A stretch of DNA of 64,000 nt, taken from assembly GCA_934699095.1 (NCBI GenBank), contig CAKUVI010000003.1, forward strand, positions 62,001-126,000, written 5' to 3'. Position numbers and translations under genes: made by a program. Shown in pieces: positions 17,620-24,834 of the stretch. Under the pieces are notes generated by a model that saw nothing but the letters and a program-made list of their open reading frames with translations, ran no database searches and was not told the DNA's origin. Source of the stretch: an uncultured Bacteroidales bacterium (GTDB taxonomy: Bacteria > Bacteroidota > Bacteroidia > Bacteroidales > WCHB1-69). How positions within the stretch are numbered: the first letter of the stretch is position 1; every line of letters starts with the position of its first letter.

Positions 17620-18513
17620 ATGCAAAAGTCGCGGATCATAAAAGACAAGGCCGCTGAGGGCGCGATGTTTGCCATGACAGTAGTTTCCATACTATTTGTT
17701 GTGGTCATGGCGGTCGGTTTATGTCTGAAATCGGCACCTGTGTTGCACAATCATACGTTGTGGGAACTTCTGTCGTCATCTGAGTGGAAGCCTATAAAGG
17801 GAGAATTTGGATTTCTGCCTTTCATAGCAGGCACGCTCTGGGCTACGTTCATAGCCATTTTGCTGGCTCTTCCGGTATCGTTGTTCACTGCAATCTACCT
17901 CACCGAATATGCCCGTCCTGTAGTGCGCAAGTTTGTGTTTCCCGCATTGGATATTCTTGCAGCTCTCCCGTCTGTCATTTACGGAATCTGGGGTACTTTG
18001 GTGATTGTACCGGTTATATCAGACAAAATAGCACCATTGTTTGTGGAATATTCTTCCGGCTATACCATGTTGGCTGCTGGAATTGTACTCGGTGTGATGA
18101 TCATTCCTCTATTAGTGAGCCTTTTCATCGAAGTGTTCAGTATGGTACCTAAAGATTTGCGAGAAGCATCTCTGGCCTTAGGCGCAACCCGCTGGCAGAC
18201 AACACGTAAGGTGGTGATTCGTAGAACATTGTCGGGTATTATAGCTTCCACAGTGTTAGCCATTTCAAGGGCTATGGGCGAAACAATAGCTGTGCTCATG
18301 GTTTGCGGCTGTGTAATGATGATCCCAAGGAGTCCTCTTGACAGTGGATATCCTATTCCCGCCTTGATAGCGAACAATTATGGTGAAATGCTATCGATGC
18401 CGCTTTACGAATCAGCACTGATGTTTGCAGCGCTTATTTTATTTGTAGTCGTTTTCATTTTCAACCTTTTATCTCGTATTGTTTTATATAGAATGGAGAA
18501 AAGAATGTCATGA
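17620..18513 (+). CDS. pstC: Phosphate ABC transporter permease PstC
   Basis: A 297-residue inner-membrane permease with about six membrane segments, the first near residues 15-34. The EAA loop that contacts the ATPase reads LREASLALGATRWQTTRKVV, and SRAMGETIAVLMVCG follows as in PstC. It forms the transmembrane channel with PstA. The 3' end runs into the open frame from which pstA begins 64 bases later. Confidence 0.92.
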   Translation: MQKSRIIKDKAAEGAMFAMTVVSILFVVVMAVGLCLKSAPVLHNHTLWELLSSSEWKPIKGEFGFLPFIAGTLWATFIAILLALPVSLFTAIYLTEYARPVVRKFVFPALDILAALPSVIYGIWGTLVIVPVISDKIAPLFVEYSSGYTMLAAGIVLGVMIIPLLVSLFIEVFSMVPKDLREASLALGATRWQTTRKVVIRRTLSGIIASTVLAISRAMGETIAVLMVCGCVMMIPRSPLDSGYPIPALIANNYGEMLSMPLYESALMFAALILFVVVFIFNLLSRIVLYRMEKRMS

Positions 18514-18577
18514 AAAAAGAAAAAACCAATTTGATAAGAGAGATTATTTGTTCTATTATCGATCTATTTTTAGTATT

Positions 18578-19432
18578 ATGGACATAGCAAAAAGAAAAAA
18601 GGCGGGGGAATTGGCCGCTAAAGCCATGATGTGGTTTTCCATGATATTTGTCTTCGGCATGGTGATCAGTGTCATCTGGACAATCTTTTCGCATGGTTGG
18701 AAGGCGATGAGTTGGGAGATGGTCAGCAGTTTGCCTGGCGGCGGATTCTATATCGGCAAAGAGGGTGGATTCCTGAATGCCATTGTAGGTTCATTATACA
18801 TTGTTGGAGCGTCAACAATATTGGGTCTGTTAGTATCGGTGCCGGTGGTGTTTTATCTCAACGTATATTTGAAAAAGGACTCGAAGTTGGCATACATCGC
18901 ACGTATGGCTTTTGATGTATTGTTCGGAGTGCCGTCGATTGTATATGGAGCCTTTGCGTTCACTGTGATGATCTTTTTCGGTTTACGCACCTCACTGTTA
19001 GGTGGAATAATAGTGATAACAATGTTGATAATTCCGATTTTCATACGCACTATGGACGAAGCCACTCGAGAGTTTCCTCGCGACATTTTGGATGCCACCT
19101 TTTCGCTTGGGGCGACGCGTTGGGAGACGTTGAAGGTTGTGCTCAGGCAGATTGCGCCCGGCATCGCCACGGCAACGCTTCTCTCTGTCGGCCGTGCCAT
19201 CGGGGATGCCGGGGCGGTGATGTTCACAGCCGGCTACACCGACAGCATACCCACAGCCCTGTCGCAGCCCGCTGCAACCCTCCCGCTCGCTGTATTCTTC
19301 CAACTGAGCAGTCCAATCCCGGAAGTTCAGGACCGCGCCTACGCCGCTGCGTTAGTCCTTACCATTATCGTGCTCATACTCAGTATATCAGGACGCCTCG
19401 TGACCAATTTCTTCTCTAAAAACAAGGTGTAA
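18578..19432 (+). CDS. pstA: Phosphate ABC transporter permease PstA
   Basis: A 284-residue permease with six membrane segments. The EAA loop reads ILDATFSLGATRWETLKVV and the PstA-type SVGRAIGDAGAVMFTAG follows. The ATG at 18578 (MDIAKRKKAGELAAK) is chosen because it directly precedes the first cytosolic helix; an upstream in-frame ATG would overlap pstC and add a basic, non-conserved stretch. It partners PstC in the phosphate channel. Confidence 0.9.
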   Translation: MDIAKRKKAGELAAKAMMWFSMIFVFGMVISVIWTIFSHGWKAMSWEMVSSLPGGGFYIGKEGGFLNAIVGSLYIVGASTILGLLVSVPVVFYLNVYLKKDSKLAYIARMAFDVLFGVPSIVYGAFAFTVMIFFGLRTSLLGGIIVITMLIIPIFIRTMDEATREFPRDILDATFSLGATRWETLKVVLRQIAPGIATATLLSVGRAIGDAGAVMFTAGYTDSIPTALSQPAATLPLAVFFQLSSPIPEVQDRAYAAALVLTIIVLILSISGRLVTNFFSKNKV

Positions 19433-19477
19433 AATGTTTGAACTATAATTCGAAAATCATATAACAGACAGATATTT

Positions 19478-20227
19478 ATGGCGATTGAAATCAAAGACTT
19501 GAACATACACATCAAAGGCAACCACATCTTGAAAAACATCAATTTGACATTGCCTGATAAACGCATAACATGCATCATAGGGCCCTCAGGTTGTGGTAAA
19601 ACCACACTCCTTAGAACGCTGAACCGCCTGATTGACAGCACTGAAGGTGTGCAAATCAGAGGCAAGGTGTTGGTTGATGGAAAGGATATTATTGATAGTG
19701 GCTCCGAAATCACTGAACTTCGCCGCAGAATTGGACTGGTGAGTCAGCGCCCTTACCCGCTGCCCATGTCGATCTACAATAATGTGGCATACGGCTGCCG
19801 GATCAACAAGTTGTGCAAAGGAAGGGAACTGCACCGCACCGTCGTTGAAAACCTTCAAAATGTCGGACTTTGGGACGAAGTCAAAGACAGGCTGCACACG
19901 CCTGCGGCGCGACTCTCAATAGGACAGCAGCAGCGACTCTGTTTGGCACGCTCACTTGCTGTTGCTCCGGAATACATCCTTGCCGACGAGGCAACCAGCG
20001 CACTCGACCCGATTTCAGCCAAGACGGTTGAAGACCTTTTTGTAAAACTCAAGGAAAACTACTCGATAATCATGGTTACGCACACTTTGCGCCAGGCACT
20101 GCGAATCGCCGACTATGTCGTTTTCATGTATTTGGGTGAAATAATTGAGATGGGCGATGCCAAAGACGTCTTCAATAATCCGACACATGAGCTGACACGG
20201 AAGTACCTTTCGGGGGCGTTTAGTTAG
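19478..20227 (+). CDS. pstB: Phosphate ABC transporter ATPase PstB
   Basis: A 249-residue ABC ATPase. Walker A is GPSGCGKTT (residues 32-40), the signature is LSIGQQQRLCLARSLA, Walker B is YILADEATSALDP, and the switch histidine is in MVTHTLRQA. It powers PstSCA. The usual next gene phoU is absent: the following gene is cysD, about 40 bases downstream across an AT-rich stretch of short imperfect repeats. Confidence 0.92.
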   Translation: MAIEIKDLNIHIKGNHILKNINLTLPDKRITCIIGPSGCGKTTLLRTLNRLIDSTEGVQIRGKVLVDGKDIIDSGSEITELRRRIGLVSQRPYPLPMSIYNNVAYGCRINKLCKGRELHRTVVENLQNVGLWDEVKDRLHTPAARLSIGQQQRLCLARSLAVAPEYILADEATSALDPISAKTVEDLFVKLKENYSIIMVTHTLRQALRIADYVVFMYLGEIIEMGDAKDVFNNPTHELTRKYLSGAFS

Positions 20228-20266
20228 AATTTAGTATTTAGAATTTGATATTTAGTATTTGGTATT

Positions 20267-21166
20267 ATGTATAGGCTTACTCATTTAAAAGAATTAGAGG
20301 CAGAATCGATATATGTATTGCGGGAGGTGGCGGCACAGTTCGAGCGGCCCGCGATTCTATTCTCGGGCGGGAAGGATTCAATAGTATTAACTCACCTGGC
20401 TTACAAGGCCTTCTATCCGGCCAAAATCCCGTTCCCTCTGCTCCACATTGACACGGGGCACAACTTCCAGGAGACCCTCGACTACCGCGACGCTCTCGTG
20501 GAGCAGTTAGGGGCGCACTTGATAGTTGGTTCTGTGCAAGAGAGCATCGACAAGGGCAGGGTGAAAGAGGAAAAAGGCTATAATGCGAGCCGCAACCGTC
20601 TGCAAACCACAACATTGTTGGACACCATTGAGGAATACAAGCTCGATGCCTGCATAGGCGGTGCGCGGCGCGATGAGGAAAAGGCACGTGCTAAGGAAAG
20701 GTTCTTCTCCCATAGGGATGAGTTCGGACAATGGAATCCCAAGAACCAGCGACCCGAACTTTGGAACATATTCAACGGGCACAAGAACATCGGCGAGCAT
20801 TTCCGTGTGTTTCCCATCAGCAACTGGACCGAGATGGATGTATGGCAGTACATCTACCAGGAGAAGATACCGTTACCGTCGCTCTATTTCACTCACGAGC
20901 GCCGGTGCTTCCTGCGCGACGGCCAATGGTTGGCCGCAGAGCCCTGCATGACGCTGAAACCTACGGAAGAGGTTGTCACGCGACGCGTGCGCTGCCGCAC
21001 CATCGGCGATATAACATGCACTGGGCTCACCATCTCTGAAGCCAATAGCTTGGAGGATATCATAGCTGAAATCGCCGCCACCCGCGTCACCGAACGCGGC
21101 GGCCGCGCCGACGACAAGCGCAGCGAAACAGCCATGGAAGACCGGAAGAAAGAAGGATACTTTTAG
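20267..21166 (+). CDS. cysD: Sulfate adenylyltransferase subunit 2 CysD
   Basis: A 299-residue PP-loop ATP pyrophosphatase. The P-loop is SGGKDSIVL at residues 33-41, with LLHIDTGHNFQETLDYRD, GGARRDEEKARAKER and the C-terminal GGRADDKRSETAMEDRKKEGYF typical of CysD. With the CysN GTPase it makes adenylyl sulfate (APS) from ATP and sulfate. Length is normal and the three genes cysD-cysN-cysH follow one another on the same strand. Confidence 0.93.
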   Translation: MYRLTHLKELEAESIYVLREVAAQFERPAILFSGGKDSIVLTHLAYKAFYPAKIPFPLLHIDTGHNFQETLDYRDALVEQLGAHLIVGSVQESIDKGRVKEEKGYNASRNRLQTTTLLDTIEEYKLDACIGGARRDEEKARAKERFFSHRDEFGQWNPKNQRPELWNIFNGHKNIGEHFRVFPISNWTEMDVWQYIYQEKIPLPSLYFTHERRCFLRDGQWLAAEPCMTLKPTEEVVTRRVRCRTIGDITCTGLTISEANSLEDIIAEIAATRVTERGGRADDKRSETAMEDRKKEGYF

Positions 21167-21204
21167 TTAGTAATGAACATTTATTTAAGACATAATTCCT
21201 TAAA

Positions 21205-21300
21205 CGGCCCCGAAGGGGCAAGACGCGCGAAGCGCTAATAACCCCACACAAGCGCAGCACAGTGCGGGGACTATCACACAAGCGTAGCACAGTTTTGGGA
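21205..21300 (+). repeat. GC-rich REP-like repeat between cysD and cysN
   Basis: A 19-base unit (CACACAAGCGCAGCACAGT at 21245-21263) recurs with one mismatch at 21275-21293, period 30. It lies next to short hairpins, CCCC-GAA-GGGG near 21209-21219 and CCCCACAC...GTGCGGGG at 21242-21269. The stretch is non-coding. Confidence 0.6.
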
Positions 21301-21318
21301 GCATAAAGATACAAAAAT

Positions 21319-22605
21319 ATGAATAACGGATATTTAGATATGGAGCTGCTCAGGTTCACTACAGCCGGCAGCGTGGATGACGGCAAAAGCACGCTCATCG
21401 GAAGATTGTTATATGACAGCAAGTCTATTTTCGAGGACCAATTGGAGGCGGTGGAACAGGCCTCGCGGAGCCGCGGCAACGAGGAGGTGAACCTTGCGCT
21501 GCTCACCGACGGACTGCGCGCCGAACGGGAGCAGGGCATCACTATCGATGTTGCCTATCGTTACTTCGCCACGCCGAAACGGAAATTCATCATCGCCGAC
21601 ACTCCCGGACACATACAGTACACCCGCAACATGGTCACCGGCGCCTCAACCGCCGACCTCGCCATCATACTCGTTGATGCCCGTAACGGCGTGGTAGAAC
21701 AGACGGTGCGTCACACCTGCATCGCGTCCCTCCTCGGAATTCCATTCATAACCGTGTGCGTCAACAAGATGGACCTCGTAAACTTTGACGAAAAAAGATT
21801 CGAGGAAATCAAACAGGATTATCTAAGTACGGCACAACGACTGGGCATAAAATCCAAATTCAACTTTATCCCGATATCGGCCAAATACGGCGACAATGTT
21901 GTCATGGCTTCCGGAAATATGCCCTGGTATTCCGGTGGTTCTCTGATGCATCTCTTGGAAACAGTATCCATAGAGCACAAAACCGGCGAAGAGAGTCAGC
22001 CTGTCAGGTTTCCAGTACAATACGTGATACGTCCGATCTCTGATCGTTTTCCTGATTATCGAGCATACGCAGGCAGGATGTCGGGCGGCGTACTGCGTCC
22101 CGGCGACCGCGTCAGAATCCTTCCGTCCGGATTAGAGAGCACGGTGAAGGCTATAATGCAATCTGACCAAGAGTTGAAAATAGCACACACTCCAGAATCT
22201 GTATCCATCCTCCTTGACGATGACATTGACATAAGCAGAGGCGATATGATAGTTAACACCGATGGCATCCAACCAGAAGTTTCACAAACCTTAGAGATGC
22301 ACTGCTGTTGGTTTAACGAAACGGAATTGCAACTACGGAAACGCTACATTATCCGCACATCTGTGGCTGAAACAATAGGAATGGTGCAAAGAATAAACTA
22401 TCGTCTCAATATCAATACATTAGAACGGGTGAATGGAGATAATACACTTAAAATGAACGATATAGGTCATATAACTGTCAAGACAGCCAATCCGGTGGTG
22501 TTTGACGACTACGCAAAAAACCGAACCACCGGCTCCGTCATCTTCATCGACCCTGATAGTTTTGAGACTGTTGGGGCGGGGATGGTGAGTTTAATTAGGA
22601 ATTAG
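21319..22605 (+). CDS. cysN: Sulfate adenylyltransferase subunit 1 CysN (no APS-kinase domain)
   Basis: A 428-residue EF-Tu-like GTPase. G1 is GSVDDGKSTLIGRLL (residues 14-28), G3 is DTPGH, G4 is NKMD, and the C-terminal beta-barrel domains follow (RMSGGVLRPGDRV). GTP hydrolysis drives APS synthesis by CysD. The protein stops at normal CysN length without the CysC kinase domain found in NodQ-type fusions, so no PAPS is made by this gene set. A 152-base gap with REP-like repeats separates it from cysD. Confidence 0.92.
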   Translation: MNNGYLDMELLRFTTAGSVDDGKSTLIGRLLYDSKSIFEDQLEAVEQASRSRGNEEVNLALLTDGLRAEREQGITIDVAYRYFATPKRKFIIADTPGHIQYTRNMVTGASTADLAIILVDARNGVVEQTVRHTCIASLLGIPFITVCVNKMDLVNFDEKRFEEIKQDYLSTAQRLGIKSKFNFIPISAKYGDNVVMASGNMPWYSGGSLMHLLETVSIEHKTGEESQPVRFPVQYVIRPISDRFPDYRAYAGRMSGGVLRPGDRVRILPSGLESTVKAIMQSDQELKIAHTPESVSILLDDDIDISRGDMIVNTDGIQPEVSQTLEMHCCWFNETELQLRKRYIIRTSVAETIGMVQRINYRLNINTLERVNGDNTLKMNDIGHITVKTANPVVFDDYAKNRTTGSVIFIDPDSFETVGAGMVSLIRN

Positions 22606-22638
22606 AAATTAAGAAATAAAAATATATAATGTTGGACA

Positions 22639-23349
22639 ATGGCTTATTTTAAAGATGATATTGAAGATTTGAATGTGCGGTTTGCGGAGGCTGCTCCAGA
22701 GGAACTGCTGCAACATTTTTTGGAAATCTATGGCGGCAGGATTGCTTTGTCATCAAGTCTGAGCATTGAGGACCAGACACTTACGGACATTATCCTGAAA
22801 ATCAATCCAAAAGCAAGGATTTTCACCTTGGATACCGGAAGGTTGTTCCCTGAAACATATCAGCTTATCGACAAGACGAATCTCAAATATGGAATCCGGA
22901 TGGAAGTCTTTTGTCCGCAGACAGAGACTTTACAGAGATTTGTGCGCACTGAAGGTATAAATCCATTCTACGAAAGCATTGAAAAGCGCCATGCCTGCTG
23001 TCAGGTGCGCAAATTGGAACCTTTAGGACGTGCTTTTCAAACCTTGGATGCTTGGGTATGCGGATTAAGGAGGGAACAGTCTGTGACACGGGCCAACATG
23101 CAGAGAATAGAGTGGGATGAAATACATAATATCCTCAAAATCAATCCTTTGATTGATTGGACAGAGGAACAGGTATGGAGTTATATAAAGACTCGTCATG
23201 TGCCGTATAACCAACTGCACGACCAAGGTTACCCGAGCATCGGGTGCGAGCCGTGCACGCGGGCGGTGAAGCCCGGAGAGGACATCCGAGCAGGCCGCTG
23301 GTGGTGGGAATCGCCCGAACACCGCGAGTGCGGACTTCACCAAAGATAG
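22639..23349 (+). CDS. cysH: Adenylyl-sulfate (APS) reductase CysH, Fe-S type
   Basis: A 236-residue thioredoxin-dependent reductase. The PP-loop-like SSSLSIEDQ (residues 38-46) binds the nucleotide and ECGLH (C231) carries the catalytic cysteine. C120-C121 and C203-x2-C206 form the four-cysteine motif that ligates a [4Fe-4S] cluster; this set marks APS reductases rather than plain PAPS reductases. It reduces APS to sulfite and AMP. The absence of cysC in this cluster agrees. Confidence 0.9.
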   Translation: MAYFKDDIEDLNVRFAEAAPEELLQHFLEIYGGRIALSSSLSIEDQTLTDIILKINPKARIFTLDTGRLFPETYQLIDKTNLKYGIRMEVFCPQTETLQRFVRTEGINPFYESIEKRHACCQVRKLEPLGRAFQTLDAWVCGLRREQSVTRANMQRIEWDEIHNILKINPLIDWTEEQVWSYIKTRHVPYNQLHDQGYPSIGCEPCTRAVKPGEDIRAGRWWWESPEHRECGLHQR

Positions 23350-23389
23350 TGCCCCGCTGTCACAATTTTACAGTCAGGTTTATTTCTCC

Positions 23390-24331
23390 TTACGCTCTGT
23401 TGAACTTCTCCTTGCCCTGCTTGCAGCGCGGGCATCTCCAGTCGGCGGGAAGGTCCTCGAAGGCCACGCCGTCGTGCTCGGCCGGGTCATACACGTAGCC
23501 GCAGATGGAGCAGACGTACTTGCCCGAAGCCTCCTTCTTCTCGAAGTTCACCTTGTCGAAGACGGTCGGTACGGGGTGGTCCAGATCCATCACGCGCTTG
23601 GCCTCCAAGTTCTCGTAGCCTTGCGGCGTGTGCGTGGAGACATAGACCGTTGGGTGGTTGCGGACGAACTCGCGCACGCGGTCCAAGGTCTCGCGGGCGG
23701 CTGCCTTGTCATCGAAGACCACGGAGAGCTTGTTCTCGTACAAGGCCTCGTCCACGTAGGTGATGTCGCCGTGGATCATGTAGAACAGACCGTCGTTCTC
23801 CACGATGACGATGCTGTTGCCGTTGGTGTGTCCTTTGGCTTTGATGAAGCGTATGTCGTCGGCAATCTTCTGGCTTTCAGGGAAGTTGTAGTACGCCCCG
23901 TCGGTGAAGTGCACGGGCACGAGGTTGCCGAGTCCCTGGAGTTCGGCGGCCTGCATCTCGTCGGCGTTCACATAGACCTTCGCGTCGGGGAATGAGCGCA
24001 GCTCGCCGCTGTGGTCGGCGTGCTTGTGGGTGAGCAGAATCTTGGTCACCTGTTCGGGCTTGTAGCCGAGGGCGGCGAATGCCTCCATGTAGCTGCAGAT
24101 GTCCTTGCCGGTGAAGGCCGGAGTGTTCTTGTCGGGATTCTCCTCGGGCGTGCCGGCTGGAAGACCTGTATCGACTAAGATAACCTCGTCTCCGGTGTCG
24201 ATCAGGTAGTTCTGCAGACTGCCGCGGTAGCGGATGTTTTTGTCGAACTTGTCCATTCCCTCCTCGCCGCCAAAGGCGAAAGGCTGTGAATAGAATCCGT
24301 CTTTTCTGAATTTTATTGCTTTGATTTCCAC
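23390..24331 (-). CDS. MBL-fold hydrolase with C-terminal rubredoxin domain
   Basis: Residues 1 to about 265 form a metallo-beta-lactamase domain: LLTHKHADHSGEL is the HxHxDH site, KGHTNGNS and IHGDITYV carry later metal ligands. The last 45 residues are a rubredoxin: YVCSICGYVYDP and WRCPRCKQGKEKF give two CxxC knuckles for one iron. The fusion suggests an electron-transfer role, for example oxygen or NO detoxification, though the flavin domain of classical FprA is missing. I prefer the GTG at 24331 (VEIKAIKFRKDG) over the TTG at 24382. Base composition is much GC-richer than the cys genes. A rubredoxin remnant nearly identical to its tail lies at 61272-61385. Confidence 0.85.
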   Translation of the reverse strand: MEIKAIKFRKDGFYSQPFAFGGEEGMDKFDKNIRYRGSLQNYLIDTGDEVILVDTGLPAGTPEENPDKNTPAFTGKDICSYMEAFAALGYKPEQVTKILLTHKHADHSGELRSFPDAKVYVNADEMQAAELQGLGNLVPVHFTDGAYYNFPESQKIADDIRFIKAKGHTNGNSIVIVENDGLFYMIHGDITYVDEALYENKLSVVFDDKAAARETLDRVREFVRNHPTVYVSTHTPQGYENLEAKRVMDLDHPVPTVFDKVNFEKKEASGKYVCSICGYVYDPAEHDGVAFEDLPADWRCPRCKQGKEKFNRA

Positions 24332-24419
24332 TTGATTATAATTTATTGTGATTGATTTTAGACTGCTCAAGTCACACGCCAAAAACGGCGAGGATACTGC
24401 CTTGCATATTTTTTCTGTG

Positions 24420-24427
24420 CAAAGTTA
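24420..24427 (-). promoter_or_regulatory. -7 promoter element for the MBL-rubredoxin gene
   Basis: The minus strand reads TAACTTTG, with a TTTG about 22 bases upstream, in keeping with the Bacteroidota -33/-7 layout. Confidence 0.6.
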
Positions 24428-24547
24428 CAAAAAATGCTCTTTGGAAAAGCAAAATTAAGATTCTATTTATTACGGGATCGTCTTTTGGGAAAAACATCAG
24501 GCATCGTAAATGGATTTTTCGTCAATAATGCAAAAAGCTTGAATAGC

Positions 24548-24779
24548 TACCGTCACGCGCCTCCCTTGTCTTATTCCGCCACGCATCCGCCACCCGCATC
24601 GGACTGGTGGACAGCACGATGCCGATTGAGGCGGAGGTGCGCGGGGTGAAAGGGATGTGCTTGGCCTCGGCCTTGCGGCGGAGAGCCTCTTCGGTGGCGC
24701 TGAGAATGGATGAGGATGACTTTTCCGGATTCCCCACACTTTTTTCCGCAGAGGAAACCGAAAAATGGTTCCTGTGACT
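24548..24779 (+). pseudogene. GC-rich coding-like remnant, C-terminal fragment of an unidentified gene
   Basis: Between the divergent MBL promoter and the convergent secreted-protein gene is a 230-base open stretch without a start. It reads ...HASATRIGLVDSTMPIEAE..., then GMCLASALRRR, ending ETEKWFL-stop at 24777-24779. Third codon positions are mostly G or C in this frame, the signature of former coding sequence. I do not recognise the family. The rest of the 24332-24834 gap holds only the promoter at 24420. Confidence 0.35.
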
Positions 24780-24834
24780 GTAAATTGGAATTGTTTTTTC
24801 CCCTATTACGGCATGATTATTGGTCTGTGACAAT

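Noticed and set aside
23474..23995. Plus-strand open frame of 173 codons across the MBL-rubredoxin gene
   Set aside because: It is the antisense shadow of a clear MBL/rubredoxin gene; high GC keeps several frames open there.
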